Source of the DNA: an uncultured Ilumatobacter sp.
GTDB taxonomy: Bacteria > Actinomycetota > Acidimicrobiia > Acidimicrobiales > Ilumatobacteraceae
Assembly: GCA_938091165.1 (NCBI GenBank)
Contig: CALKNK010000029.1
Coordinates: 38,628-102,627 of the forward strand
Direction: 5' to 3'
Length of the DNA: 64,000 nt
Positions 1 to 8,752 of the stretch are shown piece after piece; position 1 is the first letter of the stretch; every line of letters begins with the position of its first letter. Under the pieces are notes generated by a model that saw only the letters and a program-made list of their open reading frames with translations, searched no databases and was not told the DNA's origin. Position numbers and translations under genes: made by a program.

Positions 1-729
1 CAACGGACCGAGCGCCCGGACTGATTGACAGCTCAACGCTGTCTCTGCCAGTGACCGCTCAATATCACTCGCTGTGCGGTCGCTGATCTCTTCCTTGGCC
101 AAAACGCCGCCCTCCAGTTCGACATCGGTCGACCGAAGAATCGCACTCTTACGAAACGCGTGGTCGTAGACCAAATCGCCACCATTGCCCAGGTACACGA
201 GCGCCGTTTCCCCATGCGTGTCGATCATCTCTAGATACGGCTGCACGATCGCTGCGTGACCCATACCATGCAACATCAAAACGTGATCGGCGACTTCGTT
301 CGGCATACAGCGGCGGCCTCCACTCGAGCCCGCCCCCACCGCCGGCTTCACGACGAATACCTCGACAGCTGGATCGAAGCTAGGCACGACGTCACCGACT
401 TCCACGAAAGTCATCGGAGCGACAGCAACTCCTTCTCGGGCCAGGTCGTTGAGGTAGTGCTTGTCGATACTCCACGCCACCACAGAAAATGGGTTGACAA
501 TACGAGTCTGCTGATCCACCACATCAAGCCAGGCCCGAAACTCGACAATCCGATCTGCATAGTCCCACGTTGAGCGCAAAATGATCGCCTCGAAATACGC
601 CCACTCAACCTCGTCGTCATCCCAGCTAACAACCTCGACATCAGCCCCGTTTTCCAGCAGAGCGATGCGCAGCGGTTCAAGATCAGGGTCCAGTCCAGCG
701 GCACCGATTGCCGTCACCAAACCAATCAC
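1..729 (-). CDS. ATP-grasp ligase, DcsG/RimK-like (3' end outside window)
   Basis: This frame is open from the window edge to a GTG at 729 and gives 243 residues of an ATP-grasp protein. Visible features are WDD near residue 36, the family hallmark RSTWDY (52-57), a DKHYL lysine segment (89-93) and FVVKPAVGAGS (125-135), which holds the ATP-binding lysine and glycine loop. The pattern matches glutathione-synthase/RimK-type ligases related to O-ureido-serine cyclo-ligase DcsG. The substrate cannot be told from sequence. The C-terminal metal-binding part lies outside the window. The start is uncertain: the frame stays open upstream (GTG at 765 and 762), and 729 was chosen because MIGLVT fits the usual family N-terminus. 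Confidence 0.75.
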   Translation of the reverse strand, partial: MIGLVTAIGAAGLDPDLEPLRIALLENGADVEVVSWDDDEVEWAYFEAIILRSTWDYADRIVEFRAWLDVVDQQTRIVNPFSVVAWSIDKHYLNDLAREGVAVAPMTFVEVGDVVPSFDPAVEVFVVKPAVGAGSSGGRRCMPNEVADHVLMLHGMGHAAIVQPYLEMIDTHGETALVYLGNGGDLVYDHAFRKSAILRSTDVELEGGVLAKEEISDRTASDIERSLAETALSCQSVRALGPL

Positions 730-879
730 CGGAAGGAGGTTATGCAGAAGAACGATGGACACCACGCCTCCGCTGTTGACACAAAGGACCTTAGCGACGC
801 TTAACGCGGGCAATTTGAAGACGCGCAGACGACAACTTCCGAGCCGGGCGCAAAGCACCTACCGGCGTACCGTGCATGG

Positions 880-2052
880 GTGGACAACGCGCTGACTGCC
901 CCACGCGCGCAGCGGTTGCCGCTCTATATCGGCGGCATGATGGGGCCATTCGGCACGATCGTCATTCTGCCGATGTTTCCCGAACTGCGCGAGTCCTTCA
1001 ATGCCTCTTCGGCCACAGTCAGTTGGGGATTTACTATCTATCTCCTCCCATTCGCTGCGGTCTTGCTTGTGTCCGGCACGCTCGGCGAACGGTGGGGCCG
1101 CCGCCGCACCGTGCGGGGCACCTACGTATTGTTCGCCGCAGCGTCGGTCGCTTGCGCACTTGCTCCAAACCTGTGGGTCTTTCTCGCCGCTCGGGCAGTG
1201 ATGGGCGTTGCGAATGCATTCATCACACCGCTGCTGGTTGCCGGCCTGGCCGAGGTGGTCGCGCCAGCGCTCTTCGGTCGAGCAGTCGGCATCTATTCAA
1301 GCTTTCAGGCAGCAGGAGGAGCGCTGGCCCCAATCATCGGTGGGCTCGCTGCCGACACTAACTGGCGCTGGGCCTTCGTCGGCACGGCCACGATGGCTGC
1401 AGTGCTCGCCCTCGTACCGCCTCAGGGAGGGCCCACCGACCCTGTAGATCAGAGGCCACACCCCTCATTCCAAGCGCTACTCACCAAGCAAATGATCATC
1501 CTCGGCGTGGGCGTCTTGAGTGCTGCCGCCGGTCCGCTCAGCATCAACGTGCTTGTTGGCGTGACCGCACGAGACAACCTCGGCCTCACCGGCAGGGAAG
1601 CCGGAATCCTCCTGCTCGCCGGCTCCATTATGGCCATGCTGACCGGACCACTGTGGGGTCGTCTACTCGACCGGGTTGGCGCCCGCACCGCCGGACTGAC
1701 GGCCGCCACTGGAGTTACAGTAATCGCAGGGCTGCTTACATTCGCCGATAGCCCAACGACCCTCGCGGTCTTGTCTGCAGCCTCTGGGGCTTTAATTGGG
1801 TTCGTCGCCGTCGTGTTTCAGGCACTTGCGTCCACCACCGTGCCTGATAATCGCGGTGGAGCGCTGTCGTTCATCCTGGCATTCAGATTCTTAGGACACG
1901 GCTTGGGGCCAGTGATCTGGATCCCTGTTATGGAACGGAACGTACCCCTGGCGTTTCTCGGCGCTGCATCGCTCGGAACCATCACGATCGCCACTTTCTT
2001 TGCAGTGATCGAATCAAGCAGCAACAAACCAAAATCCCGACCAGATCACTAG
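880..2052 (+). CDS. MFS transporter, 12-TM drug/metabolite exporter type
   Basis: A 390-residue hydrophobic protein that begins at GTG 880. The MFS motif A lies between helices 2 and 3 (GTLGERWGRRR, 66-76), and a second degenerate copy, GPLWGRLLDRVG, sits after the central loop. The length and two six-helix halves separated by a hydrophilic segment around residue 190 fit a 12-TM major facilitator in the inner membrane. It probably exports a small molecule by proton antiport, but the substrate is unknown. The gene is divergent from the ATP-grasp gene with about 150 bases between the starts, so a biosynthesis/export pairing is possible. That pairing is inference. Confidence 0.85.
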   Translation: MDNALTAPRAQRLPLYIGGMMGPFGTIVILPMFPELRESFNASSATVSWGFTIYLLPFAAVLLVSGTLGERWGRRRTVRGTYVLFAAASVACALAPNLWVFLAARAVMGVANAFITPLLVAGLAEVVAPALFGRAVGIYSSFQAAGGALAPIIGGLAADTNWRWAFVGTATMAAVLALVPPQGGPTDPVDQRPHPSFQALLTKQMIILGVGVLSAAAGPLSINVLVGVTARDNLGLTGREAGILLLAGSIMAMLTGPLWGRLLDRVGARTAGLTAATGVTVIAGLLTFADSPTTLAVLSAASGALIGFVAVVFQALASTTVPDNRGGALSFILAFRFLGHGLGPVIWIPVMERNVPLAFLGAASLGTITIATFFAVIESSSNKPKSRPDH

Positions 2053-2074
2053 GGGTTTCCGATATCGTCGATTC

Positions 2075-2350
2075 ATGGCAGTGAACGTCCGTATCCCCAC
2101 CACAATGCGTCCACTCACCGGGGGCAAAAAGCTGGTCGAGCTCGATGCTGGCCCTCTGTTGCAGGTGATCGCTGCGCTCGAAGCCAAGTACCCGGGAATG
2201 GGCGAACGACTCCTCGATTCTGACGGAGCTCTGCGCAAGTTCGTCAACATCTTCGTCGACGACGACGACGTTCGTTATCTTGACGGCCTCAACACTAATG
2301 TTGACGATGGATGGACTGTGTCCATTATCCCCGCCGTTGCTGGCGGCTGA
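2075..2350 (+). CDS. CysO/MoaD-like ubiquitin-fold sulfur carrier
   Basis: A 91-residue ThiS/MoaD-fold protein that ends in AVAGG. The terminal di-glycine is the site that is adenylated and converted to a thiocarboxylate. The spacing IPTTMRPLTGG near the N-terminus, KFVNIFVDDDDVRYLDGL in the middle and SIIPAVAGG at the end closely matches what I recall of Mycobacterium CysO. CysO delivers sulfide to the cysteine synthase CysM. MoaD is the alternative, but the RPxTGG and VNIYVN-type signature favours CysO. No MoeZ, CysM or Mec protease gene is adjacent here. It starts at ATG 2075, 22 bases after the MFS gene. Confidence 0.85.
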   Translation: MAVNVRIPTTMRPLTGGKKLVELDAGPLLQVIAALEAKYPGMGERLLDSDGALRKFVNIFVDDDDVRYLDGLNTNVDDGWTVSIIPAVAGG

Positions 2351-2398
2351 GTCCTTAAAGCGACGAGCCTCTGGAGCTTGCCGTACTACATTCAGCGT

Positions 2399-2995
2399 AT
2401 GTCGCAGCATCGCTTGGCACTTTCTGAGCTGACCTGGCTCGGCCCACCCGGCAATGCGTCTATCGCTGACGACCACGTCACCGTGCATGCAGGACCGGAG
2501 AGCGACTGGTTCAACGACCCTGACGCAGGGACGTGTCTGACAACAGCGCCCGTCCTTCGATTTATCGTTTCCGAGGACTGCCAGATCTCAGCAAAGGTCA
2601 CCGTCGACTTCAGGACAACATTCGACGCTGGCGTACTGTTTGTTCACCAGGGCGACGAAGACTACGCAAAACTTTGCTTTGAACGTTCGCCGCTCGGCGA
2701 CAACACAATGGTGTCAGTCGTAACGCGTGGAGTGTCCGACGATGCCAACGGACCAGTCATCAAGGGCAATGTCGTTTGGGCGCGGGTGTCGGCGTACCGA
2801 AATGTCGTCGCCTTTCACTGGTCGAGCACAGGACATCACTGGCACATGCTCAGACTCTTCGCACTCCGCACACCAAGCGACACCACCTCCATCGGGTTCT
2901 CAACGCAATCGCCGAACGGTCTGGGATGTTCGGCGACGTTCAGCGACATCGACTACATGCCGGGCGCACCGACCAATATTCGAGACGGTTCCTGA
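2399..2995 (+). CDS. DUF1349 domain protein (concanavalin-like fold)
   Basis: A 198-residue soluble protein that fits the DUF1349 family, whose members are related to yeast 'regulation of enolase' proteins and have a concanavalin-type beta-sandwich. Recognisable pieces are AGPESDWFNDP, the segment KVTVDFRTTFDAGVLFV, AKLCFERSPLG followed by VVTRGVSDDAN, and FHWSSTGHHWHMLRLF. No signal peptide is seen. A TTG at 2378 would add seven residues; ATG 2399 was preferred because the family begins just before the LTWLGPP segment. The molecular function of the family is not established. It probably binds a carbohydrate or another small ligand, which is inference from the fold. Confidence 0.75.
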   Translation: MSQHRLALSELTWLGPPGNASIADDHVTVHAGPESDWFNDPDAGTCLTTAPVLRFIVSEDCQISAKVTVDFRTTFDAGVLFVHQGDEDYAKLCFERSPLGDNTMVSVVTRGVSDDANGPVIKGNVVWARVSAYRNVVAFHWSSTGHHWHMLRLFALRTPSDTTSIGFSTQSPNGLGCSATFSDIDYMPGAPTNIRDGS

Positions 2996-3076
2996 AGACG
3001 GAAACGGACTCTCGGCCTTCAAACATCATGGTCGAACACGAGGATCGTCGTCGTCTTGTGACTTAAGGTGCGCTGT

Positions 3077-4075
3077 ATGCGAGTTTTGGCGGCGCCCGAC
3101 AAGTTCAAGGGAACGGCCACCGCACATGAGGTCGCTCGTACCATTGCGCTTGCCTGCGCAGAACGCAGTGTTGAATGCACGAAGATTCCGCTTGCCGATG
3201 GGGGCGACGGACTCTTGGAGGTTCTCGGCGGACCGAATCGCATCTCGACAGTGACGGGCCCTCTGGGTGGCCCGGTCGAAGCCGGCTGGCGACTGCATCG
3301 TGACACCGCTGTGATCGAGATGGCACGCGCAAGCGGCCTTATTCTCGCTGGCGGTTGCAACGGCAACGATCCGCTTGCTGCGACGACGACGGGCACTGGC
3401 CAGCTCATCGACCAGGCGCTTGATCTCGGCGCTCGACGCATCATCGTTGGGCTCGGAGGCTCGGCCTCAACCGATGGCGGATTCGGAGCAATTCGCGCCA
3501 TCAACGCCGTGTCGCGCCTCAAGCAGGTTGAGTTACTCGTGGCCTGCGACGTCAACACCATGTTCACCGATGCAGCGGCCGTCTTCGGCCCGCAGAAGGG
3601 TGCGTCGCCGGTTCAGGTAAAGATGCTTACTGGTCGCCTCGAGCGGTTAGCGCAAATGTTCGCAAGCGACTTCTCGATCGACGTGACTACTATCAAGGGA
3701 GGGGGAGCCGCAGGCGGCCTCGGCGGAGCGCTGGCCGCACTGGGTGGGCGGCTCGTCGCTGGGTTCGAACTCGTAGCGGATGAGCTCGACGTGTATGACT
3801 ACCTCGACGTCGATCTCATCATCACTGGCGAAGGTCGGCTTGACGAGACCAGCTTCGACGGCAAAGTGGTCGGCGGCATGACGGAACTGGCTCTCGAACA
3901 CGACACGCCAATCGTTGCGATCGTCGGGGATGCGGACGATCAAACCGTTGAACGCCATCGGCACCGAGTCGACATCGTGTCTCTCAGCGAGCTATTCGGC
4001 AAAAAGTTAGCGATGACCGAACCCAGGCAATCGATTCAGCGTGCGGCCGAACGGATTCTCGAGCGAACTTTGTAA
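3077..4075 (+). CDS. Glycerate kinase (GlxK/GarK family)
   Basis: A 332-residue member of the bacterial glycerate kinase family, which phosphorylates D-glycerate (usually to 2-phosphoglycerate) and feeds glyoxylate or serine-derived carbon into glycolysis. Landmarks are APDKFKG at the N-terminus (6-12), ADGGDG (40-45), GLGGSASTDGG (125-135) and TGEGRLDETSFDGK in the C-terminal half. It is somewhat shorter than the usual 370-380 residues. ATG 3077 was preferred to GTG 3068 because MRVLAAPDKF matches the family start. No glyoxylate carboligase or tartronate reductase gene lies nearby, so the route it serves is not evident from context. Confidence 0.88.
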   Translation: MRVLAAPDKFKGTATAHEVARTIALACAERSVECTKIPLADGGDGLLEVLGGPNRISTVTGPLGGPVEAGWRLHRDTAVIEMARASGLILAGGCNGNDPLAATTTGTGQLIDQALDLGARRIIVGLGGSASTDGGFGAIRAINAVSRLKQVELLVACDVNTMFTDAAAVFGPQKGASPVQVKMLTGRLERLAQMFASDFSIDVTTIKGGGAAGGLGGALAALGGRLVAGFELVADELDVYDYLDVDLIITGEGRLDETSFDGKVVGGMTELALEHDTPIVAIVGDADDQTVERHRHRVDIVSLSELFGKKLAMTEPRQSIQRAAERILERTL

Positions 4076-4137
4076 GGGCGAAGCAAGCCTCAGGTATTTA
4101 AAATCTACTTGTCATTTACAACCAGCCCCGGAGCCAC

Positions 4138-4815
4138 CTATTCACCACCAGCAACCGGCGGAGCCGTACTGAGGTCTTGAGTTGTCTCCGCCGCAGCCTG
4201 TTGCGCCAGGCTTTCGAGGGTCTTGTCGGCTTCGTTGTTGCCCAACATCAGCAGCACGCCTGCACCGTCGAGAGAGCCGCTTTCGACTGGTGGCGGTGTC
4301 GGCAAAACGTCGACGACAACACCACCAAGCGAGCGAGCGAGCGACTCAGCTACGCCAAGGGCAGCAGTATTTGTTGGGTCGTAGTAGACGAGGCTTTCGT
4401 CAATAGTCACTGTTCCATTGACTGGCGAACCGATGTTGTACCCGACATCAGCCAGCGACTCAGACATTCGACCAGCTGACCCGCCCACCGTGTTGGCGTT
4501 GGCCACAACGACTGTGGCCCCCTCGGTCACGAGCGGCGCTGTGGTCGTCGGGGCCACCGCAATTGTGGTGGTGACTCCCACGTCAAACGTAGTAGTTGGC
4601 TGAACATCGGTTACGACTGGGGTACTTGAGCCGCCAGCCGACGAAGAAGAATCGTCCGCAGTGAGATTACGCAAGATCAAAAATCCCACAATGACCGCCA
4701 CAACGGCGAGGACGATACTGAGAGTGGAACCGACGGGCGAACCACCAACTCCCTGGCGGGGAGATCGTCGGGTTGCTCCGACACTGCTCCCCACGGTGCC
4801 TTCTTCGTTGCTCAT
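4138..4815 (-). CDS. LytR_C domain membrane-anchored protein
   Basis: A 225-residue protein with a short basic cytoplasmic N-terminus, one transmembrane helix (about 31-48) and a long Ser/Thr/Pro-rich extracytoplasmic linker (about 50-95). A compact domain follows, with ATVVVANANTVGGSAGRMSESLADVGY (starting near 98), which matches the LytR_C family found attached to LCP cell-wall ligases or standing alone in actinobacteria. The ligand is unknown; a cell-envelope role is likely. Its ATG overlaps the stop of the upstream DUF3263 gene (ATGA), so the two are probably translationally coupled. Confidence 0.8.
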   Translation of the reverse strand: MSNEEGTVGSSVGATRRSPRQGVGGSPVGSTLSIVLAVVAVIVGFLILRNLTADDSSSSAGGSSTPVVTDVQPTTTFDVGVTTTIAVAPTTTAPLVTEGATVVVANANTVGGSAGRMSESLADVGYNIGSPVNGTVTIDESLVYYDPTNTAALGVAESLARSLGGVVVDVLPTPPPVESGSLDGAGVLLMLGNNEADKTLESLAQQAAAETTQDLSTAPPVAGGE

Positions 4816-5078
4816 GCGTGAACACCCTCTCCGGAACCTGCGGACACGTTGCCGTCGATTCGCGCTTGACGTGCCCGTAGACGAAGCCGCTTTAGACGGC
4901 GCACAACCAGCGGGTCATGCTCCATCGCTGCGGGGTCGTCAAGCACAGCGGCTAGTTCGGCCTGATAGTTCTCTGGCGAACACTGGAAGCGCGCTCGAAC
5001 CACTTGGTCACGCGGCTCTTCGTTACTCCACCAAGATCGTTCGAAATCGAGCATGGCAGCATGTCGTTCACTCAGCAT
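4812..5078 (-). CDS. DUF3263 protein
   Basis: A small basic protein (88 residues from ATG 5078) with the DUF3263 signature LSERHAAMLDFERSWW, then RFQCSPENYQAELAAVLD and DPLVVRRLKRLR. This actinobacterial family looks like a small helix-turn-helix-type or helical DNA-binding protein, but its function is not established. The frame stays open upstream to ATG 5165, which would run into the divergent udk start. ATG 5078 was chosen because the conserved block begins immediately after it. The stop overlaps the start of the LytR_C gene. This DUF3263 and LytR_C pairing also occurs in other actinobacteria as I recall. Confidence 0.75.
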   Translation of the reverse strand: MLSERHAAMLDFERSWWSNEEPRDQVVRARFQCSPENYQAELAAVLDDPAAMEHDPLVVRRLKRLRLRARQARIDGNVSAGSGEGVHA

Positions 5079-5143
5079 CACTTCAAAGAATGCCCGCTCG
5101 ACGGCGCGAATTACAAGCACCCCCGGAGATATGTTCAAGGTTC

Positions 5144-5800
5144 GTGTCAGATTCTTCATCGCCATCCGCCGAGAACGGCATCACCGATCGACCGTTTCTG
5201 ATCGGCGTAGCAGGAGGAAGCAGCTCAGGAAAGACCACAATTTCAGAGCGCCTCGTCGATCTGACCGGCGAAGAACACCTGTCACGGGTCGAACTCGACT
5301 CGTACTACCTCGACCGGAGTTACGAGCCGCTCGAGACACGCAGTGCTGCAAATTATGACCATCCCGATGCATTCGACTGGCCACTCCTGAACGATCATAT
5401 GGCTGCGCTCGCCAATGGAGCGTCCGTCGAAGTGCCAATCTACGACTACGCCGAACACAATCGCAGCGGCAACACACGAACCGTTCGCCCCAAGAAGATC
5501 ATCGTGGTTGACGGGATCCTCGTTCTCTGGGATCAGGCATTGCGCGAGCGGTTCGACCTCAAGATTTTTGTCGACACTGCGCCCGACATCCGGTTCATTC
5601 GGCGCCTCACTCGAGACGTCGCCGACCGCGGCCGAACTGCGCAGAGCGTCATCGATCAGTACCTTCAAACGGTCCGGCCCGCTCACGAGCGATTCATTGA
5701 ACCAAGCAAGCGATACGCCGACGTGATCATTCCCGAGGGCGGTCTCAACCGACCTGCTCTCGAGGTGCTTCTCGCCAGAGTTCGCGAGTTCACTGTCTAA
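5144..5800 (+). CDS. udk: Uridine kinase
   Basis: A 218-residue P-loop kinase of the uridine/phosphoribulokinase family that phosphorylates uridine and cytidine to their monophosphates in pyrimidine salvage. The Walker A motif GVAGGSSSGKTT lies near residues 20-31. It is followed by ELDSYYLDR, with the acidic residue of the nucleoside site, and NYDHPDAFDW, a family hallmark. Further on are RLTRDVADRGRT and the YADVIIPEGG end. GTG 5144 gives the usual family length; the long in-frame upstream extension is antisense to the LytR_C and DUF3263 genes and has no homology. It is divergent from DUF3263, with about 65 bases between the starts. Confidence 0.88.
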   Translation: MSDSSSPSAENGITDRPFLIGVAGGSSSGKTTISERLVDLTGEEHLSRVELDSYYLDRSYEPLETRSAANYDHPDAFDWPLLNDHMAALANGASVEVPIYDYAEHNRSGNTRTVRPKKIIVVDGILVLWDQALRERFDLKIFVDTAPDIRFIRRLTRDVADRGRTAQSVIDQYLQTVRPAHERFIEPSKRYADVIIPEGGLNRPALEVLLARVREFTV

Positions 5801-5890
5801 GTTGATCAAATTCTTAGGTCCCGAATCTGATCGAAGTACGTATCTTCCTGCGAGTTGAGCAATTGGGTTGGTTTGCGTGAGAATCAGCTC

Positions 5891-7036
5891 ATGGACTCGA
5901 TCTATGACGAAACCCATGAGCTGTTCCGGGAAAGCTTCCGGGCATTCGTTGAAGCTGAGATCGTCCCTAAGTATCCGGACTGGGAAGCCGCTGGGATCAT
6001 GGACCGTGAGTTGTATGTCAAGGCCGGCAAACATGGCTTTGTCGGCATGTCAGTTGCAGAAAAGCACGGCGGCGGCGGGACCACAGACTTTCGGTTTAAT
6101 GCGATCATCGCCGATGAACTGGCCCGTCGTGGTATCAACGGGGCTGGCCTCGGCCTGACCCTGCACAACGACATCGTCACCCCGTATTTCATCGAGTACT
6201 GCAACGAGGAGCAAGCTTCTCGCTGGCTTCCCGGCATTGCCTCTGGCGAACTGATCACCGCAGTTGCCATGACCGAACCGGGCACTGGCTCGGACCTTGC
6301 GGGAATCAAAACCACTGCGGTACGCGACGGCGAAGAGTTTGTGCTCAATGGGGCAAAGACATTCATCACCAACGGCATCAACTCCGACCTAGTCGTGGTG
6401 GTCTGCCTCACCGACCCTGATGCAGGACGCAACGGAATGACGCTGCTCGTCGTCGAGCGCGGTATGGAGGGCTTCGATCGAGGCCGCAATCTGGACAAGA
6501 TCGGCCAAAAGTCTGCAGACACCGCCGAGCTGTTCTTCACCGACGTTCGGGTCCCAGCGACCAACGTCCTCGGCGAGGAAGGCAACGCGATGGAGTACCT
6601 TGCGTTCAACCTTGCCCAGGAGCGCCTGTCGATCGGTCTCTTCGGAGTCGCCGCCGCACGATCCGCACTTGAATGGACCATCGAGTACGTGAAGGAACGC
6701 ACCGCATTCGGTCAAAACATTGCATCATTTCAGAACACTAAGTTCGTGCTCGCCGAGGTCGCGACCGAAATCTCAGTTGCGGAGCCATTCATGGATCAGT
6801 GCATCATGAAATTGAACGAAGGCACACTCAGCCAGGCGACCGCAGCGATGGCCAAGCTTCACGGTACCGAACTCCAGAACAGCGTCACTGACCGTTGCCT
6901 CCAACTGTTCGGTGGCTATGGCTTCATGACCGAATATCCGATCGGGCCGGCCTACGCCGACGCCCGAGTGACCACGATCTACGGCGGCACGAGCGAAATT
7001 ATGAAGACGATCATCTCTAAGGAGGTCTTGAAGTAA
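5891..7036 (+). CDS. Acyl-CoA dehydrogenase (FAD-dependent)
   Basis: A 381-residue acyl-CoA dehydrogenase, catalysing alpha,beta-dehydrogenation of acyl-CoA with transfer to ETF. The FAD/substrate motif AMTEPGTGSDLAG is at 126-138, FITNG near 158, and the C-terminal IYGGTSEIMK motif near 365. The MCAD-type catalytic Glu of the IYEGT motif is Gly here. Glu244 in NLAQERL lines up instead with the helix-G base of isovaleryl-CoA and long-chain dehydrogenases. ATG 5891 was chosen over the TTG at 5855 because MDSIYDETHELFRE fits the family start. It is convergent with the following ligase gene. Confidence 0.9.
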   Translation: MDSIYDETHELFRESFRAFVEAEIVPKYPDWEAAGIMDRELYVKAGKHGFVGMSVAEKHGGGGTTDFRFNAIIADELARRGINGAGLGLTLHNDIVTPYFIEYCNEEQASRWLPGIASGELITAVAMTEPGTGSDLAGIKTTAVRDGEEFVLNGAKTFITNGINSDLVVVVCLTDPDAGRNGMTLLVVERGMEGFDRGRNLDKIGQKSADTAELFFTDVRVPATNVLGEEGNAMEYLAFNLAQERLSIGLFGVAAARSALEWTIEYVKERTAFGQNIASFQNTKFVLAEVATEISVAEPFMDQCIMKLNEGTLSQATAAMAKLHGTELQNSVTDRCLQLFGGYGFMTEYPIGPAYADARVTTIYGGTSEIMKTIISKEVLK

Positions 7037-7063
7037 CCGAGCTGCCAGGCAGCCAAGAAGGTC

Positions 7064-8626
7064 TCAGACGATCTTGTTGACGCCTTCACCCCAGTAGCGG
7101 TCCCGCAACACACGCTTGTAGAGCTTTCCGGTGGGTAGCCGCGGTAGTTCTGGATCGAAATCGATCGAGCGGGGAACTTTTTGACGCGAGAGGTGCGTGC
7201 CGCAGAACTCGGTGAGCTCGCGAACTAACTCGGCATCGCCCTCTACGCCGGGCATCGGCTGCACCACGGCTTTGACCTCTTCGCCAAGATCGACATTCGG
7301 GACGCCGAAGACTGCGGCGTCGGCAACCTTTGGGTGGGTGATCAACAGGTTCTCGGTTTCCTGCGGATAGATGTTCACACCACCCGAAATAATCATGAAC
7401 GTCTTGCGGTCGGTGAGATATAAGAAGCCATCCTCATCTACGTAGCCGACGTCATTGACCGTTGTCATCAAACCGTCAGATGACGTCGATTCTGCGGTCT
7501 TGGCGGCATCGTTGTGGTACTGAAACTCGCTACCCGACTTAAACCAGAGCGTGCCCGGCTGGCCGAGCGGAAGTTCGTTCATGTCGTCGTCGGCAACGAA
7601 TACCTCGCCCAACACAATCTTTCCGACTGTCCCTTTGTGCGCCAGCCATTCCTCACTGTCACATGCTGCGAACCCGAGCCCCTCGGTGGCGCCGTAGTAC
7701 TCGTGGATGATCGGGCCCCACCACTCGATCATCTGTTCCTTAACCTGAACTGGGCAGGGTGCAGCCGCATGAATCGCAATTTCAAGTGAGGAAAGATCGA
7801 ACTGCTCACGCTCTTCGATTGGCAGTTTGAGCATTCGGCTGAACATCGTCGGCACGAGTTGGGTGTGCGTCACGTTGTACTGCTCGATTAGCGCAAGGTA
7901 CTCGAGTGGATCGAAGCGCTCCATCACGATCACGGTGCCGCCACGCCGAATCGTAAGATTCACCGCAGCCTGCGGCGCCGAGTGGTACAGCGGCGCAGGC
8001 GAGAGATAGATCATGTCGTCTCGGTACTGCCAAAGGTCTGCTAGGAACCCGAAGAGTGGCAGGCCCGCCGCCGGTGATTGCTCAGGCAATGGACGGATGA
8101 TTCCCTTCGGCTGCCCCGTGGTACCCGAGGAGTACAGCATCGCTGTGCCAAGCAACTCCCGCTCAATGGGTGTCGAAGGCTTCGTTGACAGTGCCTCGGC
8201 GTAACTCTGAATGCGACTGTCCTCAACGCCGGAGAGGTCACATTCACCAACGACCAAGACGAGTGACACCTGCTCGAACGCCGGAAGTGCCTCAAGAACT
8301 ACGTCGAGTTTGGCTACTGACGTGATTAGCACCTGCGATTCGCTGTTGTTGACGATGTAGGCCATCTCATCTGCAGTGAGGTAGGAGTTGATGCATGTGT
8401 AGTACAGCCCTGACCGCTCCCCTGCTCCGCTCGCTTCTATGTGCCGATCGTTGTTCTCCATAAACACCGAATAGTGATCGCCGGGTCCCAATCCGTGCGC
8501 TGTGAGAAGGTTCGCCAGCCGATTACACCGCTCGTCGAGTTCACGGTGGCTGACCGACGCGCCAGTCGACGCCATAATAAATGCCGGGCGATCCGGGTGC
8601 TTCGTGACATAGGTGCCTGCGTACAT
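7064..8626 (-). CDS. Acyl-CoA synthetase (AMP-forming, FadD-like)
   Basis: A 520-residue ANL-superfamily enzyme that activates a carboxylic acid to acyl-AMP and then acyl-CoA. The P-loop YSSGTTGQPKG is at 165-175, HEYYGATEG marks the A5 motif, YLTDRKTFMIISGGVNIYPQE the hinge region, and LPTGKLYKR carries the catalytic C-terminal lysine. Substrate class cannot be assigned; the nearby acyl-CoA dehydrogenase suggests a fatty or branched acid. ATG 8626 has a good Shine-Dalgarno (GGGGGA, about six bases upstream), which rules out the longer frame running into gpsA. Confidence 0.9.
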   Translation of the reverse strand: MYAGTYVTKHPDRPAFIMASTGASVSHRELDERCNRLANLLTAHGLGPGDHYSVFMENNDRHIEASGAGERSGLYYTCINSYLTADEMAYIVNNSESQVLITSVAKLDVVLEALPAFEQVSLVLVVGECDLSGVEDSRIQSYAEALSTKPSTPIERELLGTAMLYSSGTTGQPKGIIRPLPEQSPAAGLPLFGFLADLWQYRDDMIYLSPAPLYHSAPQAAVNLTIRRGGTVIVMERFDPLEYLALIEQYNVTHTQLVPTMFSRMLKLPIEEREQFDLSSLEIAIHAAAPCPVQVKEQMIEWWGPIIHEYYGATEGLGFAACDSEEWLAHKGTVGKIVLGEVFVADDDMNELPLGQPGTLWFKSGSEFQYHNDAAKTAESTSSDGLMTTVNDVGYVDEDGFLYLTDRKTFMIISGGVNIYPQETENLLITHPKVADAAVFGVPNVDLGEEVKAVVQPMPGVEGDAELVRELTEFCGTHLSRQKVPRSIDFDPELPRLPTGKLYKRVLRDRYWGEGVNKIV

Positions 8627-8752
8627 GGTGTCCCCCGGAGAAATGTCGGTGATGCTGTGACCTAAGGTTTGTAGCGGTGCTGATAGTAGGCCGTAGGCAA
8701 GACGGGATACGAGGGGAACGCCATGCTGGGCAGGCAAATGCCAAAAGGAACA

